The translations under genes were made by a program, and so were the position numbers. A model generated the notes under the pieces. That model was not told the DNA's origin and made no database searches. It saw nothing but the letters and a program-made list of their open reading frames with translations. Positions 18,285 to 28,405 of a stretch of DNA of 64,000 nt are shown piece by piece. The stretch covers positions 62,001-126,000 of the forward strand of contig NZ_FOGL01000005.1 in NCBI RefSeq assembly GCF_900111195.1, in the 5' to 3' direction. Positions within the stretch are counted from its first letter, which is position 1, and every line of letters begins with the position of its first letter. The stretch comes from Gracilibacillus ureilyticus (GTDB lineage: Bacteria > Bacillota > Bacilli > Bacillales > Amphibacillaceae).

Positions 18285-19055
18285 TTATTTCCAAGGTAAT
18301 AATTTTCTTTCTAGACCACGGAGTAATAATGAGAACAAATATCCAAAAAAGGAGATGAGTATTAACCCAACATACATTTCCGGGAGTAAGAATGCTTTGT
18401 AATTCATCCAGATTAAGTAACCAATACCTGATGTAGCACCAATCATTTCTGCTGCCACAATTGTCAGTAGTGCGATAGCCTGCCCCATTTGTATCCCTTC
18501 CAGCATAACAGGGAGTGCACCAGGTAATGCGATTTTTAAGAAAAAGTCTTTCGCATTCGCTTGATAATTTTTTGCAACGTCAAGGTAAATTCGATCAATA
18601 TTTGCGACACCTGCGGCAGTGTTAATAACGACTGGAAAGAAAACACTGATCGCTATTGTAATCATCTTGGAGAATTCACCGATACCAAATAAGATAAGTA
18701 TGATCGGTAACATCGCTAATGTTGGAATTGGCATAAATATCATTACAATTGGAGAAAAGAAATGCCGGAAATACTTATACATTCCCATTAATAGCCCTAT
18801 ACAGATGGCAGGAATGACTCCGAGCAAAAAGCCTAGTAATATTCTCGTCAGACTTATAGATATGTGTGAAAATAACTCTCCAGATTCACCCAGACTGAAC
18901 ATTGTTTGAATAATAAGTGTTGGAGGTGGAAAAAAACGTGCATCTAATACTCCTGTATTGGAACATATCTCCCATAACAACAGTAAGAGCAGTGGGGAGG
19001 AGATCGTGATAACTTGCTGTGGATTAATTTTTTTTATTAGGCGATTTATATTCAT
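18285..19055 (-). CDS. ABC transporter permease, SsuC/TauC type
   Basis: A 256-residue membrane protein with about six spans and the EAA-like loop DVAKNYQANAKDFFLKIALP around residues 155-175. The family includes the SsuC/TauC/ThiX permeases. The ATG at 19055 follows AGAGGAAGAG on the minus strand; another in-frame ATG at 19082 lacks a comparable site. First gene of the three-gene transporter operon. No sulfonatase, nitrate or thiamine gene lies nearby, so the substrate stays open. Confidence 0.9.
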   Translation of the reverse strand: MNINRLIKKINPQQVITISSPLLLLLLWEICSNTGVLDARFFPPPTLIIQTMFSLGESGELFSHISISLTRILLGFLLGVIPAICIGLLMGMYKYFRHFFSPIVMIFMPIPTLAMLPIILILFGIGEFSKMITIAISVFFPVVINTAAGVANIDRIYLDVAKNYQANAKDFFLKIALPGALPVMLEGIQMGQAIALLTIVAAEMIGATSGIGYLIWMNYKAFLLPEMYVGLILISFFGYLFSLLLRGLERKLLPWK

Positions 19056-19130
19056 ATTGTCTCTTCCTCTCTTTATATGCATATCTTATGTTTTCGCCTA
19101 ATAAAGTGTGCGCGTTTAGATGGATACAAT

Positions 19131-19158
19131 AAAAAAACCACCTAATGGTGGTTTTTTT
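19131..19158. terminator. Intrinsic terminator, symmetric
   Basis: AAAAAAACCACC and GGTGGTTTTTTT form a 12-bp stem with a TAAT loop. T runs exist on both strands, but it sits directly after the PRPP synthetase stop on the minus strand, which it most likely serves. Confidence 0.88.
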
Positions 19159-19168
19159 ATTGCGATAC

Positions 19169-20119
19169 TTATTTGTAGAGAGAACTGACAGACTGTTGTT
19201 CATATAATCTGATGATTGCCTCAGCTACGACGGGTGCTACTGTTAGCTGAGTAATTTTATCTGTTTGCTGACTATTTGATAATAAGATCGTGTTAGTTAC
19301 AATTAATTCTTTTACATTTGATTCATTTATTTTCTCTACAGCGAGACCCGAGAGAACGGGATGGGTGGTGCAAGCATATACCTCTCTGGCACCATGTGCT
19401 GCCAACGCCTGGGAACTTGTTGCAATTCTTCTTCCAGTGTCGATAATATCATCTATAATAATTGCTGTCTTCTCTGCGACATCTCCGACAATGTTGATAG
19501 TGGAAGCATTCTCTCTTGGTCCTCTACGGTCTACAATGGCAATGGGTGCCTTAAGCTGATCGGCCAATTGCCTCGCTCGTGATACACTGCTATGGTCTGG
19601 TGCTACCACTACAATATCATCAAGCTGTTTATCCAGAAGATAATTTCCGATAAGTGGAACTGCAGTAATTGGATCAACAGGAATATCAAAAAAGCCTTGC
19701 GCTTGTGGTGCATGCAGATCAATAGAAATTACTCGATCGGCACCCGCTCTCTGAATAATGTCTGCAATAAGTTTTGCTGTAATGGGTTCGCGGGCGCGTG
19801 ATTTCCGATCCTGTCTCGCATAACCATAGTATGGAATCACTAAATTGATTGATCTTGCTGAAGCTCTTTTCAATGCGTCAGTCATAATAAGCAGCTCCAT
19901 AATATGATCTTCTACAGGATCACTGGTGGATTGGATAACAAACACATCACATCCGCGAATACTTTCTTCAATATTAATTTGAATTTCACCGTCACTGAAT
20001 CTCTTGACAGAGGATTGTCCAAGTTCAATGCCGATATGCTGAACGATTTCTTCTGCAAGGGGAGTATTGGAACTCAATGAAAAAACTTTCAGCTTGGAAT
20101 TATGGTACGATTCGTTCAA
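19169..20119 (-). CDS. prs: Ribose-phosphate pyrophosphokinase paralog (divergent active site)
   Basis: A 316-residue class I PRPP synthetase by overall similarity. The ATP-binding loop [18 protein letters not shown] and the [15 protein letters not shown] stretch are well conserved. Two normally invariant places differ. The flexible loop usually reading DKRRPRPN is DRRGPREN (19520-19534), and the PRPP-binding loop usually reading DTAGT is DTGRR at residues 227-231 (19427-19441). The housekeeping prs normally follows glmU, not seen here, so this is probably a second copy. TTG start with AGGAGG 8 nt upstream. It may have altered activity or regulation, or be a non-catalytic regulatory subunit like PRPP synthetase-associated proteins. 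Confidence 0.85.
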   Translation of the reverse strand: MNESYHNSKLKVFSLSSNTPLAEEIVQHIGIELGQSSVKRFSDGEIQINIEESIRGCDVFVIQSTSDPVEDHIMELLIMTDALKRASARSINLVIPYYGYARQDRKSRAREPITAKLIADIIQRAGADRVISIDLHAPQAQGFFDIPVDPITAVPLIGNYLLDKQLDDIVVVAPDHSSVSRARQLADQLKAPIAIVDRRGPRENASTINIVGDVAEKTAIIIDDIIDTGRRIATSSQALAAHGAREVYACTTHPVLSGLAVEKINESNVKELIVTNTILLSNSQQTDKITQLTVAPVVAEAIIRLYEQQSVSSLYK

Positions 20120-20159
20120 GCAAAAGACCTCCTAAATAACATGTTCTTTTTCACAGACG

Positions 20160-20193
20160 CTAAGCATTCTGGTAAGTTAGCGCTAATGCTTAG
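20160..20193. repeat. Inverted repeat upstream of the PRPP synthetase paralog
   Basis: CTAAGCATT (20160-20168) and AATGCTTAG (20185-20193) are perfect 9-bp arms separated by 16 nt, 41 nt upstream of the prs start on the minus strand. It may be a leader hairpin or an operator; no T run follows. Confidence 0.5.
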
Positions 20194-20280
20194 TGCCGAT
20201 TAAAAACCTCACTTCTTGTCATTTTATGCGATATATTCTTCATAATTATCGCAAATCTAGGAGAAGGAAACAAGTTATCC

Positions 20281-21402
20281 CTATTGGAAATGTTGAATTA
20301 GTGTTCTGATTTGTTTTGTTTGACTACGTAACAGCTCTTTACTCTCTTCCATACATTCCGAGAGTAACAATGGCTTATTAATTATAGAAAAACAGCCGGC
20401 AAATTTCCCCCTAAGCATATCGGTATTCCCGCCAAGGCTTCCTGACAACAGTATTGCAGGTATCTTCAGATGATTAGCCATATCAGCAACAAAGGAAGGA
20501 GCTTTTCCGTATAATGTTTGTTCATCACTCTTTCCTTCACCTGTAATCACCATATCAGCATTCTTCAGTGCTTCCTCCAATTTTGTTGTGCTTGCTATTA
20601 ATTTTGCTCCGGATTCCAGCTGACCTCCTAATGCTAAAAAGGCAAATCCTAATCCGCCTGCTGCACCGGCACCTGGCACATTCCTTAGAAAAGCGTTAAA
20701 TTCAGATTCCACCAAATCTGCATATTTGCCAAGTGCCTTGTCATATGTACTAATTTGAGAGTCCGTCGCTCCTTTTTGGGGACCGTATACCACTGAAGCT
20801 CCTCTCTGCCCGCATAATGGATTGTCTACATCACATGCAATTTTAATTTCTAAATTTTTTATTTTTGGGTTCAATCCGCTCATATCAATGGAGTCAAGCA
20901 TTAATAAATCTCTACCAAATGGCCCCAATTCATTATGATGCTTATCATATGCTCTCATTCCAAGAGCGAGCATCATTCCTAAACCGCCATCATTCGTGGC
21001 ACTTCCCCCAAGTCCAACTATAATTGATTGGCATCCTTTACTGACCGCATCATTGATCGCTTCACCAATTCCGTAAGTTGTTGTATTATCTGGATTCCGT
21101 TCGTTATCAGAGAGTTGTGTAATACCTGCATGGAGAGCTGTTTCTATAATAGCGGTATTTCCATCAATAATAGCGTAATAAGTATCAACCGGCATACCAA
21201 GTGGTCCCGAGGTTTGCAGATGTACCGCTGTTCCATCAGTTGAGGACAAGATAGCTTCAATTGTCCCTTCACCGCCATCTGCCATTGGTTTAATAATGAT
21301 CTGGTCATCAGCAATTTCCTGAATGGCTTCTTTAATAATTGTTGCTACTTCTATTGCTGACAAGCTTCCTTTATATGAATCAGGTGCAATTACAATATTC
21401 AA
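20281..21402 (-). CDS. glxK: Glycerate kinase (GarK/GlxK family)
   Basis: A 373-residue glycerate 2-kinase, full length for the family. N-terminal IAPDSYKGSLSAIEVA, VGLGGSATNDGGLGM (nucleotide-binding glycine loop) and GEGKSDEQTLYGKAP are family signatures. It phosphorylates D-glycerate with ATP to 2-phosphoglycerate, linking glyoxylate or sugar-acid breakdown to glycolysis. TTG start with GAGGAGG 7 nt upstream. It is transcribed towards the PRPP synthetase gene with a 161-nt gap and no clear terminator between them. No glyoxylate carboligase or tartronate reductase genes are near. Confidence 0.93.
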   Translation of the reverse strand: MNIVIAPDSYKGSLSAIEVATIIKEAIQEIADDQIIIKPMADGGEGTIEAILSSTDGTAVHLQTSGPLGMPVDTYYAIIDGNTAIIETALHAGITQLSDNERNPDNTTTYGIGEAINDAVSKGCQSIIVGLGGSATNDGGLGMMLALGMRAYDKHHNELGPFGRDLLMLDSIDMSGLNPKIKNLEIKIACDVDNPLCGQRGASVVYGPQKGATDSQISTYDKALGKYADLVESEFNAFLRNVPGAGAAGGLGFAFLALGGQLESGAKLIASTTKLEEALKNADMVITGEGKSDEQTLYGKAPSFVADMANHLKIPAILLSGSLGGNTDMLRGKFAGCFSIINKPLLLSECMEESKELLRSQTKQIRTLIQHFQ

Positions 21403-21570
21403 TTTGTGGCCTCCTCTGTTATATTATGACTAAATTATACTTTAGAAAGCGGATACAAACAATAAAGGGAAACTTCTGTGGTGAATTCCAGAAGTTAAAT
21501 GCAGGGAGAGTAAGATAGGTAATATTTACTACTAATGGATAAACTGATTTCTGTAAATTTATTTCATATA

Positions 21571-21598
21571 AAAAAATCCGAACTATGTCCGGATTTTT
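21571..21598 (-). terminator. Intrinsic terminator of the small membrane protein gene
   Basis: AAAAATCCG and CGGATTTTT form a stem with a 9-nt loop directly after the 21605 stop on the minus strand, followed by a T-rich tract. Confidence 0.8.
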
Positions 21599-21604
21599 GA
21601 TAAC

Positions 21605-21892
21605 TTAGTTTTGTTGAATGAAACGTTGTCTTATCTTCATAGATTTTCTTAGTTCCAGCAATATAATCGTAAATGCGATATGACCATAAATTAAATTAGC
21701 AATAAAGAAGATCCACAGGTAACTTTCATTTGGGGCTATGCCGACCATCATATGTTTAACAAAGGTAAACCATGCACCTATAACAAATGGTATTTGTAAT
21801 AAAGCGGTTTTTTTCCATTTATCTCCCCACAGAAGGAATGGGGTAAAACTAAAAATAAGTAAGAAAATTAATAATATATCCATTATGTTCAC
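21605..21892 (-). CDS. Small hydrophobic membrane protein, unknown function
   Basis: A 95-residue protein with three predicted membrane spans (about residues 4-22, 33-48 and 58-80) and a basic C-terminal tail (RKSMKIRQRFIQQN). I do not recognise a family. The ribosome site AGAGGTG precedes the ATG, and a terminator follows the stop, so it looks like a real monocistronic gene between glycerate kinase and PEP carboxylase. No neighbour hints at its role. Confidence 0.7.
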   Translation of the reverse strand: MNIMDILLIFLLIFSFTPFLLWGDKWKKTALLQIPFVIGAWFTFVKHMMVGIAPNESYLWIFFIANLIYGHIAFTIILLELRKSMKIRQRFIQQN

Positions 21893-22013
21893 CTCTTAAT
21901 CATGTTATTGTAAGTGGTTACATTGATTATAACATATTGTTCAAAAAGTTGTAACAATTAATTCAAAAAATAGACACAATTAATTAAACAATAAAATTAT
22001 GTTAAAAGGATAT

Positions 22014-22049
22014 AAAAAAACTCCTGGGTATAATAGTTATACCCAGGAG
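22014..22049 (-). terminator. Intrinsic terminator of ppc
   Basis: CTCCTGGGTATA and TATACCCAGGAG form a perfect 12-bp stem with a 5-nt loop. The A run at 22014-22020 becomes a T run on the minus strand. It follows the ppc stop by about 13 nt. Confidence 0.93.
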
Positions 22050-22062
22050 TTTGGAACCTTAA

Positions 22063-24819
22063 TCATCCTGTGTTTCTTAAACCTGCTGCGACACCATTGA
22101 TCGTTAGCAGTGCTTCCATTAATAACTCTTCATAGTTCTCGCTGCCTTCTTCTTCTTGGCGAAGCTGGGAAACGAGTAACACCTGGAGCTGATTTAATGG
22201 GTCAACAAGCGGGTTACGTAATTTGACAGATTCTTTAATATTTGGTTTATGGTCTAATAAATCATTCAAGCCAGTAATTTGTAAGACAATATCTTTTGTT
22301 AAATGGTATTCTTCTTCAAGCTGACGGAAAATCCGCTGGCTAATCTCTTTATCCTGCATCATATTAGCATATTCACTCGCTGTTTTTAAATCAGCTTTCG
22401 TTAATGCCATTTGAAGATTGTTAATTGTTGCTTCAAAGAATGGCCAGTGCTTGTACATGTTCTGGAATATTTCTATATTATTTGTTTCATCTAAATATTT
22501 TTTAATTCCGGTACCTGCAGCATACCATGCTGGCAATAATTGACGGGACTGCGTCCATGCAAACACCCAAGGAATGGCACGTAAGTCTTCAAAACGATTG
22601 CTACCCTTACGCTTCATTGGACGGGAGCCAATATTTAAATCACCAAGTTCATGTAAAGGTGTAGCTTGATTAAAGTATTGAATGAAACCTGGATCCTCAA
22701 ATACTAAGGATTGATATTTCTTCAGAGCATATTCGGAAATGATAGACATAACCTCTTCTTCTTCTTTTGTTGGCTGTGGATCAGTTGCTGTCTGGTCATG
22801 AATACCAGCAATACCAGTCATAAGAGTAGAAGTAGCTTGCTCTAAACTTCTGTATGCAATATCCTCCAGCAGGTAACGTGAAGACAGGACTTCCCCTTGT
22901 TCGGTAATCTTCACTCCATCACCTAATGTGACTGGCGGCTGTGATAAAATGCTTGAATAAAGTGCACCTCCACCTCGGCCTAATGACCCGCCACGTCCGT
23001 GGAAATATTTCAATTTAACACCATAACTTGAAGCAATGTCGTGGATTTCCTGCTGGGCTTTGTATAATTCCCAATTAGCGGTAATGTTTCCACCATCTTT
23101 ACTGCTGTCAGAATAACCTAGCATTACTTCCTGCAAGTCACCACGTGCTTCTAGATGTTTACGGTAAAGCGGAATATCAAATAATTGTTTAATCATTCCA
23201 GGCCCGTTTTTTAAATCATCGATTGTTTCAAGTAATGGTGCTACATGGATTTTACTTACAACTTTACCGTCTGGATAAACGCGGTACAGGCCTGCTTCCT
23301 TAGCAAGAACAAGAACTTCCAGTAAATCACTAACAGCACTTGTCATACTGATTAAATATACTTCAATTGCTCTAAGGCCAAATGTATCCTGCGCACGTTT
23401 TATCATACGGAAGGTATCAATTACCTCTAAAGTTTCCGGTGTGAATTCATCATAAATGGATACCATTGGACGAGGATTTTCAAGCACCTGAATTAGAGTT
23501 TTCACCTTATCTTCTTCATTCAATGAAGAATAATCATCTGTGATATTTACTTTTTTCAAGACTTCCGTTAGTGCTGATTCATGTTCACCACTGTGGTTAC
23601 GAATATCTAATGACGCTAAATGGAAACCAAATAAGTCTACTTGACGGATAACCTTTCTCAATAGCTTAATTGGATTACTCTTAGGGTGATGTACTTGCAT
23701 ACTGTCACGAATGATATTTAAGTCTGTTAGAAGTTCCTCAGACTTTTGATATCCCCGGTCATCATCCTGTGCTGTATATTCCAATTTCTTTAACATTAGT
23801 GATAGTTTTACACGGTATACTTCATCTTCTTTGTGCCAGCCATTTTCACCAAGTGCTTTTCGGTCTGCTGCAATCGATGCTTTAATCTCATCACTTACAT
23901 TTACAATGGAGCTGGAGTGACTCATTCGGTCTTTTAATGTATTTAAAGCTTCATTGTATTTTTTCAATACAAGCTCACGGTGGCATTTAAGTGTTTCAAA
24001 TGTTGTTGTGGCTTTAACATTCGGATTTCCATCACGGTCTCCGCCGATCCATGAACCAAATCTCAGGAATGAAGGAATATTCCATCTCTGATTATATTTT
24101 TCATATAATAAGTCTTCTAAATCGTCATGTATACGTGGTAATACATCGAACAATACACGATCAAAATAATAAAGACCATTCGATACTTCTTTCATTACAG
24201 ATGGCTTATTCTGTCTAATCTCCTGTGTTTGCCAGAGAATTGTAATTTCATTAGCAATTCTTTCTTTTATCATTTTTTTCGAGTAGCGCGTAACTGCATA
24301 ATCCCAGGAGGTAAGAAGGTTAGCAATTCTTTTATGAATCTGTAAAATTGTTCTTCTTGTAGCCTCAGTCGGGTGTGCCGTCATAATTAATTCCAAGGAT
24401 AATTTCTCAAGTAACTCAGTAACTTGTTCTGGAGTTACATTATTGTCAACTAACTGTTTTACGCCTGCTTCTAAGGAACCAGGTTGAATGATATCTGCGT
24501 CTTGTGCCTGGTATTCACGGCGACGTCTAGTACGATAGTTTTGTTCCGCAATGTTTAATAAATGTAAATGAATAGCAAACGCACGGATAACGTTTTGTCT
24601 AACATCAGGGTTAAGTTCTTTCATCGTTTGCTTAATTTGCTTTTGTGCATCATCATCTTCTGTCTCTCTCACTTTTGTTGAAAGTTCGCGAATTTTTTTG
24701 ACGATATCTAATAATGGCTCCCCGCCTTCATGAAGTAACACATCATCCAGAATTTTAGTCAAATAATCTACATCTTGCAGCAGGGAAACTTTTGATCTTT
24801 CGTCAGTAATTGCTCCCAT
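22063..24819 (-). CDS. ppc: Phosphoenolpyruvate carboxylase
   Basis: A 918-residue bacterial-type PEP carboxylase, full length. The catalytic His lies in LIMTAHPTEATRRT, the PEP/bicarbonate site in SWIGGDRDGNPNV, a further active-site stretch is LGYSDSSKDGG, and the glycine-rich loop FHGRGGSLGRGGGA is intact. The C-terminal NTG is the invariant family end needed for activity. It carboxylates PEP to oxaloacetate, replenishing the TCA cycle. Many bacilli use only pyruvate carboxylase, so its presence is a lineage trait. Ribosome site AGGAAGTGGG before ATG. Confidence 0.97.
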   Translation of the reverse strand: MGAITDERSKVSLLQDVDYLTKILDDVLLHEGGEPLLDIVKKIRELSTKVRETEDDDAQKQIKQTMKELNPDVRQNVIRAFAIHLHLLNIAEQNYRTRRRREYQAQDADIIQPGSLEAGVKQLVDNNVTPEQVTELLEKLSLELIMTAHPTEATRRTILQIHKRIANLLTSWDYAVTRYSKKMIKERIANEITILWQTQEIRQNKPSVMKEVSNGLYYFDRVLFDVLPRIHDDLEDLLYEKYNQRWNIPSFLRFGSWIGGDRDGNPNVKATTTFETLKCHRELVLKKYNEALNTLKDRMSHSSSIVNVSDEIKASIAADRKALGENGWHKEDEVYRVKLSLMLKKLEYTAQDDDRGYQKSEELLTDLNIIRDSMQVHHPKSNPIKLLRKVIRQVDLFGFHLASLDIRNHSGEHESALTEVLKKVNITDDYSSLNEEDKVKTLIQVLENPRPMVSIYDEFTPETLEVIDTFRMIKRAQDTFGLRAIEVYLISMTSAVSDLLEVLVLAKEAGLYRVYPDGKVVSKIHVAPLLETIDDLKNGPGMIKQLFDIPLYRKHLEARGDLQEVMLGYSDSSKDGGNITANWELYKAQQEIHDIASSYGVKLKYFHGRGGSLGRGGGALYSSILSQPPVTLGDGVKITEQGEVLSSRYLLEDIAYRSLEQATSTLMTGIAGIHDQTATDPQPTKEEEEVMSIISEYALKKYQSLVFEDPGFIQYFNQATPLHELGDLNIGSRPMKRKGSNRFEDLRAIPWVFAWTQSRQLLPAWYAAGTGIKKYLDETNNIEIFQNMYKHWPFFEATINNLQMALTKADLKTASEYANMMQDKEISQRIFRQLEEEYHLTKDIVLQITGLNDLLDHKPNIKESVKLRNPLVDPLNQLQVLLVSQLRQEEEGSENYEELLMEALLTINGVAAGLRNTG

Positions 24820-25141
24820 TTATCCCACTTCCTTTCGAAAATATTGATTTTTTGCCGATATGGATGTATCCATATGTTAAGTATAGTCAAGCTATAAGAG
24901 GGCCTTGCATATGATATGGCTGGAGTTGGATAGAGGATATGACTTCCATATGATATCGCACAACCTATGAATGAACACAAACCTCATCATTTAATAAAAA
25001 TGTTGTCCGAATTATCAGAATTTCAAGTAAATATGGTAGAGTATAATGAGACAGAATACAAACACCATCTATTATTTTATGCTAAAAAGCTAATTATCGC
25101 AAATATTTAACTAAAAACAGTGAAGAATAGGGGGAATATAA
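24820..25141. other. Divergent ppc/glpP intergenic region with palindromes
   Basis: These 322 nt separate the divergent ppc and glpP genes. ATATGGATGTATCCATAT (24858-24875) is an 18-nt palindrome with perfect 8-bp arms, lying 39 nt upstream of the ppc start. The decamer CATATGATAT occurs twice (24908-24917 and 24947-24956). A TATAAT at 25042-25047 may be the glpP -10, though its -35 is poor. The glpP ribosome site is AGGGGG. No gene is seen. Confidence 0.5.
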
Positions 25142-25678
25142 ATGCAGTTAAAAGGGGTCTTGCCGGCGATTAGAAATATGAAAGATTTTGAGGAAATTGT
25201 CAAAAGTGAACATAACTTGTTTATCTTGCTCGAAACAAGAATTGCCCAGTTAAATCAAATGGTAAGGTATGCAAAGAAATACGGTAAGACAGTCTTTGTT
25301 CATGCTGACTTAATTAATGGCTTGAAAGTAGACCAGTACGGAATGGAGTATTTAATCAGGCAAGTAAAAGTTGACGGAATTATTTCTACTAGAAATAATG
25401 TTGTGTCACTGGCAAAAAAGCATAAGATTGTTGCCATTCAACGTTTATTTGCACTTGATAGTTTAGCAGTTCAAAATAATATAAAAATGATCAAACAATC
25501 AAAACCTGATTACATAGAAGTCTTGCCAGGTATTATACCTGAAGTAATAGAAGAAGTGTCCCGCGAAACGGAAACACCGGTTATAGCAGGTGGATTGATT
25601 AAAACGAAAAAACAAATACAGGAAGCGTTTGACAGTGGAGCAGTAGCCATTACTACATCAAGTAAGGTGTTATGGTAA
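25142..25678 (+). CDS. glpP: Glycerol-3-phosphate-responsive antiterminator GlpP
   Basis: A 178-residue RNA-binding antiterminator of the GlpP family. Recognisable motifs are LPAIRNMKDFEEIV at the start, FVHADLINGLKVDQYGMEYL and the C-terminal ETPVIAGGLIKTKKQI. In the presence of glycerol-3-phosphate it binds leader mRNA and lets RNA polymerase pass a terminator. Exactly such a terminator lies downstream in the glpF leader (25794-25855), which firmly supports the call. Full family length, ATG start with GGGGG upstream. Confidence 0.96.
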   Translation: MQLKGVLPAIRNMKDFEEIVKSEHNLFILLETRIAQLNQMVRYAKKYGKTVFVHADLINGLKVDQYGMEYLIRQVKVDGIISTRNNVVSLAKKHKIVAIQRLFALDSLAVQNNIKMIKQSKPDYIEVLPGIIPEVIEEVSRETETPVIAGGLIKTKKQIQEAFDSGAVAITTSSKVLW

Positions 25679-25721
25679 TGTGGAAGAATAAAAATTATTG
25701 AAAGTGAAAGATGAAAAAAAT

Positions 25722-25750
25722 TTGACAGCGCTTTATAAATGGGTTATCAT
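25722..25750 (+). promoter_or_regulatory. glpF-glpK promoter with overlapping cre-like box
   Basis: TTGACA (25722-25727), a 17-nt spacer and TATCAT (25745-25750) make a near-consensus vegetative promoter. TGACAGCGCTTTAT spans the -35 and spacer and resembles a degenerate cre box, consistent with catabolite control of glycerol uptake. Confidence 0.75.
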
Positions 25751-25793
25751 GTGAGCAACAAGTTAATTAACCAATAGTGTCGGAGACAAGGAG

Positions 25794-25855
25794 TCCACAC
25801 TGCAATTATTATACTTCCCCGGGAAGAAGTATAGTTATTGTAGTGTGGATTTTTT
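25794..25855 (+). terminator. GlpP-controlled leader terminator upstream of glpF
   Basis: TCCACACTGCAAT (25794-25806) pairs with ATTGTAGTGTGGA (25837-25849), then six Ts. The loop itself contains a second inverted repeat, ATACTTC/GAAGTAT. It lies between the promoter and glpF, the arrangement of the GlpP-responsive leader known from Bacillus subtilis glpFK and glpD. Confidence 0.9.
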
Positions 25856-25962
25856 CGTCTATCTGTATATCCGGCAGAATGAAAAACAGCAATACCGGTA
25901 TATAAATTATTGAGGTGCACCTCTTATCAATGTAATTTTATTCAAATGAAGGGGTGAGGAAA

Positions 25963-26799
25963 GTGTCTGAATTTTTAGCAGAATTAATTGGAACAATGAT
26001 TTTAATCATTTTTGGTGGAAGTGTCGTTGGCGGGGTTGTTCTGAAAAAGACGAAAGCAGAGGCAGCAGGCTGGGTAGTGATAACAATTGGATGGGGTCTT
26101 GCAGTTACCATGGCTGTGTATGCGGTAGGAAACGTGTCAGATGCACATGTTAACCCTGCTGTCACATTAGCTTTTGCTTCCATTGGTGAATTTCCCTGGA
26201 GTAAAGTTCCGATTTATATTACAGCACAATTAATTGGTGGTTTTATTGGAGCAGTTATTGTATTTCTTCAATATTTGCCCCATTGGGGAGTTACAGAAGA
26301 TAAAGGAGCTAAGCTTGCTGTCTTTTCAACAGATCCAGCTATAAAAAGTGCACCATCCAACCTGGTAAGTGAAATGATCGGTACTTTTGTTCTAATAATG
26401 GGCTTACTATTTATTGGTGCCAATGACTTTACAGAAGGTTTAAACCCTGCAATTGTAGGACTTCTTATTATAGCCATTGGGATGTCACTTGGGGGTACAA
26501 CAGGTTATGCAATAAACCCCGCCAGGGATTTAGGTCCAAGAATTGCGCATTCCATTTTACCGATTGTAGGAAAAGGTGATTCGGATTGGGGATATGCGGC
26601 TATACCTGTTATAGGACCATTAATTGGAGGCGTCTATGGTGCCGTGTTCTATAATGCGTTTTTTATGGGGGAACTCTCTGTTTTGTTCTGGATAATGTCA
26701 GCTGTTGTACTCTCCATATTTATCATTGCAGTGGTACATGAATTAAAAAAGTATAACTTCAGCTCTGCGAATAATCAAACGAATAAAAAAGTTATATAA
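25963..26799 (+). CDS. glpF: Glycerol uptake facilitator GlpF (MIP family)
   Basis: A 278-residue aquaglyceroporin with six membrane spans. Both NPA half-helix motifs are present, HVNPAVTLAF and YAINPARDLGPR; the Asp after the second NPA-Arg marks the glycerol-conducting branch rather than a water channel. It lets glycerol diffuse into the cell. The GTG at 25963 is preferred because GAAGGGG fits it; a GTG at 25954 overlaps that site. Forms an operon with glpK, 28 nt downstream. Confidence 0.95.
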   Translation: MSEFLAELIGTMILIIFGGSVVGGVVLKKTKAEAAGWVVITIGWGLAVTMAVYAVGNVSDAHVNPAVTLAFASIGEFPWSKVPIYITAQLIGGFIGAVIVFLQYLPHWGVTEDKGAKLAVFSTDPAIKSAPSNLVSEMIGTFVLIMGLLFIGANDFTEGLNPAIVGLLIIAIGMSLGGTTGYAINPARDLGPRIAHSILPIVGKGDSDWGYAAIPVIGPLIGGVYGAVFYNAFFMGELSVLFWIMSAVVLSIFIIAVVHELKKYNFSSANNQTNKKVI

Positions 26800-26812
26800 A
26801 AAGATTAAATAA

Positions 26813-28318
<1,506 letters not shown>

Positions 28319-28405
28319 TGGAAGAAACAAATAAAGAGAACTTATCAGTATGCCTTGCGCTGTGATAATGTAACCAAATATAGAAAGATTGAAGGGACGA
28401 AATCT

